Assembly (NCBI GenBank): GCA_005473895.2
Contig: SRJI02000013.1
Span: 1 to 64,000 of the forward strand
Length of the DNA: 64,000 bases
From: Carideicomes alvinocaridis
GTDB lineage: Bacteria; Pseudomonadota; Alphaproteobacteria; Rhodobacterales; Rhodobacteraceae
Direction of reading: 5' to 3'
This document shows positions 16,366 to 25,481 of this stretch, piece after piece. Both the position numbers and the translations under genes were made by a program. A model generated the notes under the pieces. That model had not been told where the DNA came from, made no database searches, and saw only the letters and a program-made list of their open reading frames with translations. Each line of letters opens with the position of its first letter. Position 1 is the stretch's first letter.

Positions 16366-16881
16366 TCAGAACGGGATCTCGTCGTCGAGGTCCTGCGAGG
16401 GGCCGCGACCGCCGCCGCCACCGCTGCTGCCACCGCCGCCGAAGCGGTCGTCCTGGCCGCCGTAATCGCCGCCGCCCCCGCCATAGGAGGAGCCGCCGCC
16501 GCCGTAGCCGCCGCCACCGCCGCCGCCCTCACGGCTGTCGAGGAGCGTCAGCTCGCCACGATAGGGGCGCAGCACCACCTCGGTGGAGTAGCGGTCCTGG
16601 CCGGACTGGTCCTGCCATTTCCGGGTCTCGAGCTGGCCCTCGATATAGACCTTGGAGCCCTTCTTGAGATATTGCTCCGCGATCCGCGCCAGCGGCTCGG
16701 AGAAGATCGCGACCGAGTGCCACTCGGTGCGTTCCCGCCGCTCGCCGGTATTGCGGTCCTTCCAGTTCTCGGACGTGGCGATGCGCAGGTTGCAGACCTT
16801 GCCCCCGTTCTGGAATTGCCGCACCTCGGGGTCGCGCCCCAGATTGCCGACCAGAATGACCTTGTTCACCGATCCCGCCAT
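16366..16881 (-). CDS. ssb: single-stranded DNA-binding protein
   Basis: A 171-residue SSB: OB-fold domain about residues 1-110 ([19 protein letters not shown] start; [29 protein letters not shown]), a Gly-rich linker of repeated GGGG/YGGGG units (about 118-160) and the acidic tip DLDDEIPF that recruits partner proteins. GGAGGGA lies 7 bases before the ATG. Binds ssDNA as a tetramer in replication and repair. Monocistronic, with 192 bases to doxX and a divergent lytic transglycosylase on the other side. Confidence 0.96.
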   Translation of the reverse strand: MAGSVNKVILVGNLGRDPEVRQFQNGGKVCNLRIATSENWKDRNTGERRERTEWHSVAIFSEPLARIAEQYLKKGSKVYIEGQLETRKWQDQSGQDRYSTEVVLRPYRGELTLLDSREGGGGGGGYGGGGSSYGGGGGDYGGQDDRFGGGGSSGGGGGRGPSQDLDDEIPF

Positions 16882-17066
16882 GCTGCGTCCCTCCAGAATC
16901 CTCTGCGTCACGTGTTTCCCCGTTACATCACCCCAACAAAGTGAATGGAAGATGAATCTGGCCGCCCGGCAGGGGGTCGCCGCGGAAACGCGTGCCGGGT
17001 TGGCGAGCCGGACGGGAATCCGTATACTCCCCGCCCAGTGACCCGAGGGACAGTGGGGCAGGTTAT

Positions 17067-17654
17067 ATGCGCAAGACCTTCGTGACGGCGATGGCCATGG
17101 TGCTCGTCGCGCCCGGATTCGGTGCGGCGGAAGTGCTCTCTTCCAAGAGCCGCAGCCACCTTTTCAGTTCGCAGACCCGCGTGCTCGACAGCCGCGCGGC
17201 GCAGCAATACAGCAATTCCGTCCGGCTCCAGCCGCGGGAAGTGGTGGCGCCGACGAAATGGGGCGGCGGGCAGGCCTATGGCGGCGCCTATCGCGGCCCC
17301 TACCTGCAGATGGCGCGCGCCGCGGCGTCGCGGCACGGCATCCCCGAGGACCTGTTTCTCAAGCTGGTGCAGCAGGAAAGCGGCTGGAACGCCCGGGCGA
17401 AATCCCACAAGGGGGCGCTCGGCCTGGCGCAGCTCATGCCCTTCACCGCGGCCAAGCTGGGCGTCGACCCGGCCGACCCGCAGCAGAACCTCGAGGGCGG
17501 GGCGCGTTACCTCAAGCTGCAATACCGCAATTTCGGCTCCTGGCGGCTGGCGCTCGCGGCCTACAATGCGGGGCCCGAGGCGGTGCGCAAGTATGGCGGC
17601 GTGCCGCCCTACAAGGAGACGCTGCATTACGTCAAAGTGATCTGGGGCCACTGA
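17067..17654 (+). CDS. lytic transglycosylase (Slt-type, secreted)
   Basis: A 195-residue periplasmic protein. Signal peptide [22 protein letters not shown], then a linker to about residue 80, then a GEWL/SLT domain: the catalytic Glu in [46 protein letters not shown] and [12 protein letters not shown]. These cleave the MurNAc-GlcNAc bond of peptidoglycan, releasing 1,6-anhydro ends. ATG 17067 gives the full signal; no strong Shine-Dalgarno is seen (GGGGCAGG about 6 bases upstream). It is divergent from ssb and followed by a 210-base gap in which nothing clear is seen. Confidence 0.9.
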   Translation: MRKTFVTAMAMVLVAPGFGAAEVLSSKSRSHLFSSQTRVLDSRAAQQYSNSVRLQPREVVAPTKWGGGQAYGGAYRGPYLQMARAAASRHGIPEDLFLKLVQQESGWNARAKSHKGALGLAQLMPFTAAKLGVDPADPQQNLEGGARYLKLQYRNFGSWRLALAAYNAGPEAVRKYGGVPPYKETLHYVKVIWGH

Positions 17655-17864
17655 CCCGTCCATTGACCTGACTGGCGAGCGATGGCTGAGCGGATCTCCG
17701 CGCGTCCCGGTGATGCGCGCTAACATCCTGCGGAACCCGCGGGGTGGGGCGGGGTTTGGTCTGCGCAAAGTGAGCAGAACCGCGCGGCACGCGCCACCTT
17801 TCGCAGGGCGATCTTGAGACATCCCCTGCGCGGCTGGGCCACGCCCCATAGAAAGGCTTTGAAA

Positions 17865-18389
17865 ATGAAGAATATTCTGAAGACCACTGCCCTTGCCGGT
17901 GTTATTGCCGGCGCCTTCGCCGTCCCCGGTGCCATGGCGCTCAACGTCGAAGACGTGAATGTCGACATGAAGCGCGTCGCCGCCGACACCGAAGCCAATG
18001 ACTTTTTCAGCAAGATCGGCACCGACCTGGCCGACGTCATCGCCGGCATGACCGAAGCGGGCGAGGGCGAGGACGCCGTGGACGTGAACGTCTCGATCCG
18101 CAAGATCAGCCTGGACGGCACGCCGATCGGCCCCAACGCTCCGAAGTTCAACGAGATGGACGGCGTCGTGTCGATCATGCCGACCGCCGGCGGCGACGCG
18201 ATCATCTCCTACCCGGTGCGGCTCGCGGCCTATGCCGACGACCGCCCGATGCCCGAGGGCTTCATCGCCGTGGCGCCCAGCAATGACGACTATTACCAGT
18301 CGCTGCTGCATGCCTTCGCCGAGGAAACCGTGGACGGGCTGGACCGCGTTCCCGCCTCCACGCTGGATACCGAAGGCGCCGATCGGTAA
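17865..18389 (+). CDS. secreted protein of unknown function (174 aa)
   Basis: A 174-residue protein with signal peptide (MKNILKTTALAGVIAGAFAV, cleavage after AMA near residue 25) and a soluble body rich in Asp/Val (VEDVNVDMKRVAADTEAND, DAVDVNVSIRKISLDG, DAIISYPVRLAAYADD). GAAAGG lies 8 bases before the ATG. Likely periplasmic. I do not recognise the family; it has no cysteine and no obvious active site. It is monocistronic, followed by a good terminator at 18415-18442, so it is probably made at a fair level. Convergent with the ABC transporter operon. Confidence 0.8.
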   Translation: MKNILKTTALAGVIAGAFAVPGAMALNVEDVNVDMKRVAADTEANDFFSKIGTDLADVIAGMTEAGEGEDAVDVNVSIRKISLDGTPIGPNAPKFNEMDGVVSIMPTAGGDAIISYPVRLAAYADDRPMPEGFIAVAPSNDDYYQSLLHAFAEETVDGLDRVPASTLDTEGADR

Positions 18390-18414
18390 GACCGGCCGTT
18401 CTGCACGGACTTCA

Positions 18415-18442
18415 CGCCTCCGGCCGCGGCCGGGGGCGTTTT
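18415..18442 (+). terminator. Rho-independent terminator after the 17.9-kb secreted protein gene
   Basis: Arms CGCCTCCGGCC (18415-18425) and GGCCGGGGGCG (18428-18438) pair with one G-U, followed by TTTT (18439-18442). It sits 26 bases after the stop and 13 bases before the end of the convergent ABC ATPase gene, so it may serve both. Confidence 0.65.
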
Positions 18443-18454
18443 CGTGTCCGGCCC

Positions 18455-20542
18455 CTATTCCGCGGCGACCTTGATCACCGGCTCCATCCGGGCCAGCGCC
18501 GCCTCGGACAGGTGGCACTTGAACTGGTGGCCCGGGGCGAGGTCGCGGATCGGCGGCACCTCCTCCTCGCAGAGATTGCCCGGCACCTCCGATTTCCAGC
18601 GGCAGCGCGTCTGGAAGGGGCAGCCCGGCGGCGGGTCCATGGCCGAGGGCACCTCGCCCTCCAGCACGATATGCTGTTTCTCCACGTGGGTGTCGGCGAT
18701 GGGCACGGCCGAGAGCAGCGCCTCGGTATAGGGATGGTAGGGCGGGGCGAAGACTTGCGCGGTATCGCCCAGCTCCACCACGTGGCCCAGATACATGACC
18801 ATCACCCGGTCGCTCAGGTAACGCACGATGGACAGGTCGTGGGAGATGAACAGCAGCGTGGTCTTCTGCTCGCGCTGGATTTCCATCAGCAGGTCGGTCA
18901 CCGCCGCCTGCACCGAGACGTCCAGCGCCGAGACCGGCTCGTCCGCGACCACGATCCGCGCGTCCCCGGCAAAGGCCCGCGCGATGCCCACCCGCTGCTT
19001 CTGCCCGCCCGACAGCTGCCGCGGCATCCGGTCGGCGAAGGCGCGGGGCAGCTTGACGAGGTCGAGCAGGGTCAGCATCCGCTCCTTGCGCTCACGGTCG
19101 TTCTTGCCCACGCCGAAGATCTCCAGCGCGCGGATGATCTGGCGGCCCACGCTCATGGACGGGTTGAGCGTGTCGAAGGGGTTCTGGAACACCATCTGCA
19201 CGTCGGCCACGGTTCTCGTGTCGCGCTTCTCGATGGGCACGTCCTGGATCGGGCGGTTGTCGAGGATGATCTCGCCCGCCGTGGCCGTCTCCAGTCCCAT
19301 GAGCACCTTGGCGAAGGTGGACTTGCCGCAGCCGGATTCGCCCACGATGGCCAGGGTCTCGGATTCCCGTGCCTCGAAGCTGAGCGTCTCGTTGGCCTTG
19401 ACCACCTTGGTCTCGCCGCCGCCGAAGAGCTTGTTGGCGGCCACCTGGTAATACTTGCGCAGCCCCTCCATGCGCAGCACGACCTCGCCGGGCTCGGTCT
19501 TCGCGGTTTCCGCGACGCCCTCGATCGGCGCGGCCCAGTCGATCTCGTCATGGCGCAGGCAGCGGGTGGCATGGGGATCGCCGCCCTCGACCTCGAACAT
19601 CGGGATGTCCTGCGCGTCGCAGCGCCCCGCCTGGAAATAGTCGCAGCGGGGCCCGAAATTGCAGCCCGGCGGCCGCTCATGGGGCAGGGGGAAGTTCCCC
19701 GGGATCGCCTTCAGCGGCCGCGCGTTCTTGTCCGCGCCGGGCAGCGGGATGGAGCGGAAGAGCGCCTGCGTATAGGGGTGCCGCATCCGGTCGAAGACCT
19801 CGGCGATCGATCCGCGCTCCACCGCCTCGCCGGAATACATCACGCAGATGCGGTCGCAGGTCTCCAGCACCAGCCCGAGGTTGTGGCTGATGAACAGCAT
19901 CGAGGTGCCGTATTTCTTGCCCAGGTCCTTCACCAGCTCGACCACCGCGGCCTCCACCGTGACGTCGAGCGCGGTGGTGGGCTCGTCTAGGATCAGCAGC
20001 GAGGGCTTCGACATCAGCGCCATGGCGATGACGATGCGCTGCTGCTGCCCGCCAGACAACTGGTGGGGATAGGCGCGCAGGATGCGTTCAGGGTCCGGCA
20101 GCTTCACGTCGCGGATGACCTCGAGAGCCCGGGCATGGGCCTCCTTCTCGGAGATCCCCTCGTGGATCATCGGCACTTCCATGAGCTGCTTGCCCACCCG
20201 CATGGCGGGGTTCAGGCTTGCCATCGGCTCCTGATAGATCATGGCGATCTCGTTGCCGCGGATGTCGCGCAGCTCCTTGTCCGAGAGCGTCGCGAGGTCG
20301 CGGCCCTTGAAGCGGATGGTGCCGCCGGTGATGCGCCCGTTCACGCCCAGATCCTGCATCACGCCAAGCGCCACCGTGGACTTGCCGCAGCCCGACTCGC
20401 CCACGAGGCCAAGCGCCTCGCCCGGCTGGACGGCACAGGAGAAATCCATGACCGCAGGGATCTCCCGCAGCCGGGTAAAGAAGGAGATGGACAGCTTGTC
20501 GATCTCGAGGATCGGTCCGTCAAAATCCGGCGACTTGGTCAT
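18455..20542 (-). CDS. peptide-type ABC transporter, fused double ATP-binding protein (DppD-DppF fusion)
   Basis: A 695-residue protein with two complete nucleotide-binding domains of the oligopeptide/dipeptide importer class. NBD1: Walker A GESGCGKS near residue 53, signature LSGGQQQR, Walker B LLILDEPTTALD, then a Cys-rich oligo_HPY tail (CNFGPRCDYFQAGRCD). NBD2 from about residue 355: GESGCGKST, LSGGQKQRVGIARA, VVADEPVSALD, with its own HPY tail ending FQTRCRW. Most bacteria use two proteins; the GsiA-like fusion is known. It powers import through the two permeases upstream in the operon. A terminator-like structure lies between it and the permease gene. Confidence 0.92.
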   Translation of the reverse strand: MTKSPDFDGPILEIDKLSISFFTRLREIPAVMDFSCAVQPGEALGLVGESGCGKSTVALGVMQDLGVNGRITGGTIRFKGRDLATLSDKELRDIRGNEIAMIYQEPMASLNPAMRVGKQLMEVPMIHEGISEKEAHARALEVIRDVKLPDPERILRAYPHQLSGGQQQRIVIAMALMSKPSLLILDEPTTALDVTVEAAVVELVKDLGKKYGTSMLFISHNLGLVLETCDRICVMYSGEAVERGSIAEVFDRMRHPYTQALFRSIPLPGADKNARPLKAIPGNFPLPHERPPGCNFGPRCDYFQAGRCDAQDIPMFEVEGGDPHATRCLRHDEIDWAAPIEGVAETAKTEPGEVVLRMEGLRKYYQVAANKLFGGGETKVVKANETLSFEARESETLAIVGESGCGKSTFAKVLMGLETATAGEIILDNRPIQDVPIEKRDTRTVADVQMVFQNPFDTLNPSMSVGRQIIRALEIFGVGKNDRERKERMLTLLDLVKLPRAFADRMPRQLSGGQKQRVGIARAFAGDARIVVADEPVSALDVSVQAAVTDLLMEIQREQKTTLLFISHDLSIVRYLSDRVMVMYLGHVVELGDTAQVFAPPYHPYTEALLSAVPIADTHVEKQHIVLEGEVPSAMDPPPGCPFQTRCRWKSEVPGNLCEEEVPPIRDLAPGHQFKCHLSEAALARMEPVIKVAAE

Positions 20543-20595
20543 CAGGCTCTCCCGTCGGGGATGGCGGAGCGACGTGAGGCTCCCTTCATCTTGCC

Positions 20596-20626
20596 AAAAA
20601 AACTCCGGGGTCCGGGGCAGAGCCCC
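20596..20626 (-). terminator. terminator-like element inside the ABC transporter operon
   Basis: On the minus strand GGGGCTCTGCCCC forms a tight hairpin and is followed by GGACCCCGGAG and then a run of seven T. It lies in the 103-base gap between the second permease and the fused ATPase gene. The segment CGGGGTCCGGGGCAGAGCCC also resembles a dispersed roseobacter intergenic sequence. It may reduce read-through into the ATPase gene. Confidence 0.45.
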
Positions 20627-20645
20627 GAAACTCCCGTCCTCTCCG

Positions 20646-22097
20646 TCAATCCTTCAGGCTTTCTTCGCGCAGCCCGTCCGCCAACAGGTTCAGCCCCAGA
20701 ACGAGGCTCAGCAGGGCGAAGGCCGGGGGCAGGGCGGGGTGCAGGTAGATGGTGAGCAGCTTGCGCCCCTCGTTGATGGTGGAGCCCCAGTCCGGGCTCT
20801 CGGGCGGCAGGCCCAGCCCGAAGAACCCGAGCGTGCCCAAAAGGATCGTGGTGTAGCCGATGCGCAGGCAGAAATCGACGATCAGCGGGCCCCGGGCATT
20901 GGGCAGGATCTCCCACAGCATGATGTACCACGGGCCCTCGCCGCGGGTCTGGGCGGCGGCGACGTAGTCGCGGGTCTTGATGTCCATGGCGAGCCCCCGG
21001 ACGATGCGGAACACTGTGGGCGAGTTGACGAAGACCACCGAGACGAAGACCACGAGGATGCCGCCGGGGATGTCGAACAGGTCCAGCCAGTAGGGCAGCA
21101 CGTCCACCTTGGTCCCGCCCGCGGAGATCAGCGACAGGTAGACCCAGAGCATCGCGCCCAGGATCACCGCGATCAGCAGGTTGCGCTTCATCGGAGAGGT
21201 GTGGAAGCGCGAGTTGATCAGCACACCGGTAAAGACCAGCGGAAAGACGAAAAGCACGGTCGCCATGTAGTTGGGGATCCCGGTCGCCACGATCTCGGGG
21301 GTGACCAGCAGGTAGAAGAGCAGGATCACCGGGAAGGCGAGGATCAGGTTGGCGAGGAAGGACAGGAAGGTGTCGAGCTTGCCGCCGTAATAGCCCGCGG
21401 GCAGGCCCAGCGTGATCCCCACCATGAAGGCGAAGAGCGTGGCGAGCGGCGCGATCTGCACCACCACCCAAGACCCGGTGACCATGCGGGAAAAGACGTC
21501 GCGCGCCAGGTTGTCGCCGCCCAGCAGGTAATAGGGATAGGCGCCCTCGTCGCCGAAGCGCAGCGGCGTGCCCGGCACCTTGTTCTTCATCCCCGAGATC
21601 TGGTCGAGCGGCGCGTGCGTCGCGATCAGGTCCATGGCCGAGAAGATGCCGGTGAAGACCCAGAACATCACCAGGCCGAAACCGATCATCCCGATCACGG
21701 AATCGAAAAGCTTGCCGTAGAGCCCCAGCCGCCGCTTGAAGCCGAGCGACAGCGCGAAGGTGGCGACCAGCGCGATCCAGACGGGCAGGAATTGCCGGCT
21801 CATGCCGCCGATGATCCCGGCGCCCGGCCAGCCCGCCACGGCGCCGCCCAGCAGGTAGACCAAGACCACGGCGATCAGCGCCAGGCCCGAGAGCTTCATC
21901 CCCGTATCGACCAGTCCGACGGGCCCGCCCGTGGCCGTGGCGGTGCCGTCGGCCGCGGCCACCACGCCCGGCCCGGCGCGCACGAACAGCGACAGCACCA
22001 CCCGCAGCGCGACCAGCACCACGAAAAGCGCCGCGACCACGTAGAGGACGGGGTCCATGATGGTGCCCAGCGATCCGGTCCAGCTCAGTTCTTCCAT
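20646..22097 (-). CDS. ABC transporter permease, DppC/OppC type with enlarged N-terminal membrane region
   Basis: A 483-residue inner-membrane permease. The C-terminal half has the binding-protein-dependent transport signature (RGLAMDIKTRDYVAAAQTRGEGP, then LPNARGPLIVDFCLRIG) and the usual end HPALPPAFALLSLVLGLNLLADGL. DppC proteins are normally about 300 aa; here an extra 130 or so N-terminal residues carry about three or four added helices (about 14-40, 68-90, 104-118, 131-152), and the loop after the ARDVFSRMVTGS segment holds further helices. AGGAGGAGGA precedes the ATG. It pairs with the permease 13 bases upstream and the fused ATPase downstream. Substrate not deducible; peptide, opine or similar. 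Confidence 0.88.
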   Translation of the reverse strand: MEELSWTGSLGTIMDPVLYVVAALFVVLVALRVVLSLFVRAGPGVVAAADGTATATGGPVGLVDTGMKLSGLALIAVVLVYLLGGAVAGWPGAGIIGGMSRQFLPVWIALVATFALSLGFKRRLGLYGKLFDSVIGMIGFGLVMFWVFTGIFSAMDLIATHAPLDQISGMKNKVPGTPLRFGDEGAYPYYLLGGDNLARDVFSRMVTGSWVVVQIAPLATLFAFMVGITLGLPAGYYGGKLDTFLSFLANLILAFPVILLFYLLVTPEIVATGIPNYMATVLFVFPLVFTGVLINSRFHTSPMKRNLLIAVILGAMLWVYLSLISAGGTKVDVLPYWLDLFDIPGGILVVFVSVVFVNSPTVFRIVRGLAMDIKTRDYVAAAQTRGEGPWYIMLWEILPNARGPLIVDFCLRIGYTTILLGTLGFFGLGLPPESPDWGSTINEGRKLLTIYLHPALPPAFALLSLVLGLNLLADGLREESLKD

Positions 22098-22110
22098 GGG
22101 GTCCTCCTCC

Positions 22111-23157
22111 TCACGAAATCCGGATCCGGGGGTTCAGGTAGACATAGCCAATGTCCGACAGAAGCTGCGTGATCAGCACCACGAAGACCGACACGACCGA
22201 GACGCCCAGCAGCAGCTCGATGTCGTTGTTGCCGGCGGCCTGCACCAGCGTCCAGCCGAAGCCCTTGTAGTTGAACAGCGTCTCCACGATCACCACGCCG
22301 TTCAGCAGCCAGGGAAATTGCAGCATGATCACCGTGAAGGGCGCGATCAGCGCGTTCCTGAGCGCATGTTTCAGCACGATGTTGCGGAAGGCCACGCCCT
22401 TCAGCCGGGCGGTGCGGATGTATTGCGCGGTCATCACCTCGGCCATGGAGGCGCGCGTCATCCGGGCGATATAACCCATGCCGTAAAGCGCGATGGTCAG
22501 CACCGGCAGGAAGAAGTTCTCGAAGTTGGCGTCCTCCATCGCCGAGGTCGCGGTGCCGTTGAACCACTTCAGCCCCACGGCGGAAGAGGCGAAGACCGCG
22601 ATCAGGATCACCCCCGACACGTATTCGGGCGTCGCCGTCGTGGTGATCGACACGGTGGACAGAGTCCGGTCCGTGGCCGAGCCTTCGCGCATCCCCGCCA
22701 GCACGCCGATGATCAGCGCCGAGGGCACCATCAGCAGCATCACCCAGAACATCAGCTTGCCGGTGAGCGCGAGCCGGGTGGAGACGATCTCGGCCACGTC
22801 CTCGCGGAAGACGGTGGAATAGCCCCAGTCGCCCTGCAGCACGCCGCAGAAGGTCGGCGCCTCTTCCGCCGGCAGGCCCGGCTCGAAACAGCGGCCGCGC
22901 AGCTCTCCGTCACTGCCCTCGATCACCCAGCCGGGGGCGACGCCCAGCCATTGCGCGTATTTCAGCGGGGTGGGCTGCAGGTAGCCGTGATTGGCGAGGT
23001 AGGTCTCCACCGCCTCGTCGGACATGCGGAAATTGCCCTGGGTCTTGGCCAGTTTCTCGAGGTTCGGGTAGAGGTTGGTCAGGAAGAAGACCACGAAGGT
23101 CAGGCAAAGCGCCGTCAGGATCATCACCCCGACGCGTCTCAGTATGAATAGTCCCAT
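22111..23157 (-). CDS. ABC transporter permease, DppB/OppB type
   Basis: A 348-residue inner-membrane permease with an N-terminal helix (LRRVGVMILTALCLTFVVFF), a long periplasmic insert containing two cysteines (about residues 40-110), and five further helices. The transport signature is ARMTRASMAEVMTAQYIRTARLKG, followed by GVVIVETLFNYKGFGWTLVQ, both typical of DppB/OppB. It is the first gene of the leftward operon. Nothing resembling a substrate-binding protein precedes it: the 386 bases upstream are gene-free and then comes an AraC regulator in the same direction. Confidence 0.9.
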   Translation of the reverse strand: MGLFILRRVGVMILTALCLTFVVFFLTNLYPNLEKLAKTQGNFRMSDEAVETYLANHGYLQPTPLKYAQWLGVAPGWVIEGSDGELRGRCFEPGLPAEEAPTFCGVLQGDWGYSTVFREDVAEIVSTRLALTGKLMFWVMLLMVPSALIIGVLAGMREGSATDRTLSTVSITTTATPEYVSGVILIAVFASSAVGLKWFNGTATSAMEDANFENFFLPVLTIALYGMGYIARMTRASMAEVMTAQYIRTARLKGVAFRNIVLKHALRNALIAPFTVIMLQFPWLLNGVVIVETLFNYKGFGWTLVQAAGNNDIELLLGVSVVSVFVVLITQLLSDIGYVYLNPRIRIS

Positions 23158-23313
23158 TCAGGCGCCCCTGTTGAAGGCCGCGGGTTCCGGTCGTTGCCGT
23201 CCCGCCTTATTCTTGGTCCTCTCCCGCCTGCGGGCCATCGCTGCCGGCGGTCGCGTTCTTGGTCTTGCGTCGTGTCACGGCCGGTCCCGCGACCGGCACG
23301 CATGGACCGGTCC

Positions 23314-23373
23314 CGCATTGGCCGGCCCCGCGTTGCCCTGGCTCGCATCGCCCTGGCCCGCTTCGCCCTGACC
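23314..23373. repeat. 15-bp imperfect tandem repeat, four units
   Basis: Units CGCATTGGCCGGCCC, CGCGTTGCCCTGGCT, CGCATCGCCCTGGCC and CGCTTCGCCCTGACC follow each other without gaps at 23314, 23329, 23344 and 23359. Period 15 would encode a pentapeptide repeat, but no coding context is convincing here. Confidence 0.6.
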
Positions 23374-23475
23374 GGTGCCGGATCGGCAATGGTGGCGCGG
23401 TCTTCCCGTTCCCTCGCGGGTATTGAGGCACCGAAAGCGGGCCTGCGTCAACAGAAGTTACCGGCGATCAATGTG

Positions 23476-23521
23476 AAAAAAGCGACATGCCACGCGTCCG
23501 GATGCGACATCTGCCGGACGC
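23476..23521 (-). terminator. possible terminator of the AraC gene
   Basis: On the minus strand GCGTCCGG and CCGGACGC (pairing positions 23514-23521 with 23494-23501) form an 8-bp stem with a 12-base loop, and a run of six T follows 12 bases later (23481-23476). The spacing to the T-run is longer than ideal, so the call is tentative. Confidence 0.35.
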
Positions 23522-23543
23522 GGGAGCGTTGTCGCGGAGGGCC

Positions 23544-24413
23544 TCAGCGCAGCGGCGAGGGGCGTCCCGGCCGGACCGAAGCCGGGCCCGTTGCCTCGCT
23601 CGCACCGCGCAGCGCGCTCGGGTTCTTGCCGGTATGGCGGCGGATGAACCGCGTGAAATAGGCAGCCGAGGAAAAGCCCATGTGGCTTGCCACGTCCTGC
23701 ACCGCGATGTCGCCGCGCGCCAGCAGCGACCGCGCCGCGTGCAGCCGCGCCTGGGTCAGCAGGTTGGCGGCCGTGCAGCCCGCCGCCTCGCGGCAGCTCC
23801 GGGTCAGGTGGGTGGGGGTGACGCCCAGCTCCTCGGCGTAATCCGTCACGCTGCGCGCGGTCAGCAGGTCCCGCTCGATCAGCGCGGCATAGGCCCGCAC
23901 CAGCCGGTCGGCGGCGCCGCGGGCGGGCATGTCGTCGTCCACGCCCATGTGCCGCCGCATCCAGATCCCCATGAGCCGGGCATGCGCCTCCAGCGCCTCG
24001 TCCTGGAAGGGGCGGGCATATTGCTGCTCGCGCTGCATGCCTTCCAGCAGGGCGGTGAATTCCGCCTGCGCGGCGACGTCGCGAATCCGCAGGTGCACCG
24101 GGTCGCCCGGCAGGCCCAGCCCCGCCTGCGCCTCGGACGGCAGAAGCACGGCCTGGCCGAATCCCTGCGGTCCGGGCCAGAGCGACATCAGGCAGCCGCG
24201 GGGGATGAACAGCAGGTTGTGAACGCCGATCCCCCGCCGGATGCCGCGGATCGTGGCGCGGCCCTGGCCCTTGGTGATCCAGATCATCACCGTCGACTCG
24301 GCCGGGTGGGACAGGTCCAGACGCCACTGCGCGCCGCGCGAAAGTTGCGCGAGCGTGAGCGACCGGGGCCGGGTCAGCCCGTGATCGGTCAGGAGATCTG
24401 GACGCATGTTCAT
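23544..24413 (-). CDS. AraC-family transcriptional regulator
   Basis: A 289-residue regulator: N-terminal cupin-like sensor (about residues 20-150; MIWITKGQGRATIRG, LLFIPRGCLMSLWPG) and C-terminal double HTH (about 185-280; SVTDYAEELGVTPTHLTRSC and VQDVASHMGFSSAAYFTRFIRRHTGKNPSALR). The second HTH plus the GFSSAAYFTRxFRR-type motif is diagnostic. ATG 24413 or 24407 are both possible. It lies directly upstream of, and codirectional with, the peptide-type ABC operon, so it may control it (inference). Ends in a short disordered tail rich in Pro/Arg/Ser. Confidence 0.88.
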   Translation of the reverse strand: MNMRPDLLTDHGLTRPRSLTLAQLSRGAQWRLDLSHPAESTVMIWITKGQGRATIRGIRRGIGVHNLLFIPRGCLMSLWPGPQGFGQAVLLPSEAQAGLGLPGDPVHLRIRDVAAQAEFTALLEGMQREQQYARPFQDEALEAHARLMGIWMRRHMGVDDDMPARGAADRLVRAYAALIERDLLTARSVTDYAEELGVTPTHLTRSCREAAGCTAANLLTQARLHAARSLLARGDIAVQDVASHMGFSSAAYFTRFIRRHTGKNPSALRGASEATGPASVRPGRPSPLR

Positions 24414-24480
24414 CTTGCGATCCGGTTTTTGCTGCGGCTGTCTCCCCTTGGTGATGGCCTACGGCGCGGGGATTTTCAAA

Positions 24481-25356
24481 TCAATCCGGGCGCCATCGGT
24501 GCCATTCCGCCATTTTCGCCCGGAACCACGTCCGCTGCCGCTTGGCGAATTGGCGGGTGGCGATGGTCGAGGCATCGCGCGCCGCTTCCAGCGTGATCTC
24601 GCCCCGCAGATGGGCGATGAGCTCGGGTGCGCCGATTGCCTTGGACGACAGGCGCGCGGGATCCCAACCTTCGAGGTTGTCGCGCGCTTCGTCCAGCGCG
24701 CCGGCGGCCAGCATCGCGTCGAAGCGGCGCTCGATCCGCGGGGTGAGCCAGTCGCGCGGCGCCTCAACCAGGATGGGCTGCGCGCGCGCCAGCGGCAGAA
24801 GCGGCGGCGGCGTGTCGTCCTGCCAGGCGGCAAGCCCCCGGCCGGTGCTGCGCCGCACCTCCCAGGCGCGCTGCACCCGGGCGGGGTTGCGGCGGTCGAT
24901 GCGCTCTGCCGTCGCCGTGTCCAGCTCCGCCAGCAGCGCCTCCAGCCCCTCCTCGGCGAGGCGCGCATCGGCCTCGGCGCGGACCTCCGGCGGCGTCGGC
25001 GGGATCTCGGCCAGTCCCTGCGTCAGCGCGGTGAAGTAGAGCCCGGTGCCCCCGGTGATGATCGGCCGCTCGCCGCTCTCCAGCAGCGGCGCCAGGTCGC
25101 GCAGCCAGTGGCCGACGGAATACTCGTCCTGCCGCCCGACATGGCCGTAAAGCGCATGGGGCGCGCGCGCCTCGTCGGCGGGGGAGGGCCGGGCGGTCAG
25201 CACCCGCCAATTGTCGAAGACCTGGATCGCGTCGGCATTGACCACCACGCCGCCCTCGCGCTCGGCCAGGCGCAGGGCGAGTTCGGACTTGGCGCTGGCG
25301 GTCGGACCCGCGATCAGCACCGGCCGCGCCGGGTCGGTCTCGGGAAGCGCTGCCAT
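24481..25356 (-). CDS. miaA: tRNA dimethylallyltransferase
   Basis: A 291-residue MiaA, which transfers dimethylallyl to N6 of A37 in tRNAs reading UNN codons. P-loop GPTASAKS is at residues 17-24; [19 protein letters not shown] is the substrate Asp region and [15 protein letters not shown] the second conserved block; [13 protein letters not shown] is the C-terminal tRNA-binding motif. ATG 25356 gives family length with GGAAGGAACGG upstream; the frame opens further 5' without domain. The usual MiaA asparagine/proline in the Q-loop is in place. It is divergent from pyrH across 125 bases. Confidence 0.94.
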   Translation of the reverse strand: MAALPETDPARPVLIAGPTASAKSELALRLAEREGGVVVNADAIQVFDNWRVLTARPSPADEARAPHALYGHVGRQDEYSVGHWLRDLAPLLESGERPIITGGTGLYFTALTQGLAEIPPTPPEVRAEADARLAEEGLEALLAELDTATAERIDRRNPARVQRAWEVRRSTGRGLAAWQDDTPPPLLPLARAQPILVEAPRDWLTPRIERRFDAMLAAGALDEARDNLEGWDPARLSSKAIGAPELIAHLRGEITLEAARDASTIATRQFAKRQRTWFRAKMAEWHRWRPD

Positions 25357-25481
25357 GGCTGTCGTTCCGTTCCTTCCTCGCGGATCCGCGCGCCGATCCG
25401 GCGGCCGGGCGATCCTGCATTGAACCCGGGCGCGTTTTCCGACATTTTCCGGCGAGCGAACAGCCACCCCCGGAGATTGCC

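Larger units (their letters stand above)
23158..23543. other. gene-free stretch upstream of the ABC permeases
   Basis: About 386 bases between the AraC gene and the permease operon. It contains a four-unit 15-bp imperfect tandem repeat (23314-23373) and a possible leftward terminator of the AraC gene (23476-23521). No substrate-binding protein gene or remnant is recognisable in any frame. Confidence 0.6.

Noticed and set aside
16332-16667. Gly/Ala/Arg-rich frames opposite the ssb tail
   Set aside because: They arise from the repetitive Gly-codon linker of SSB.
20241-22172. Open frame antisense to the ABC permease genes
   Set aside because: Low-complexity Arg/Gln/His/Asp protein, typical antisense artefact.
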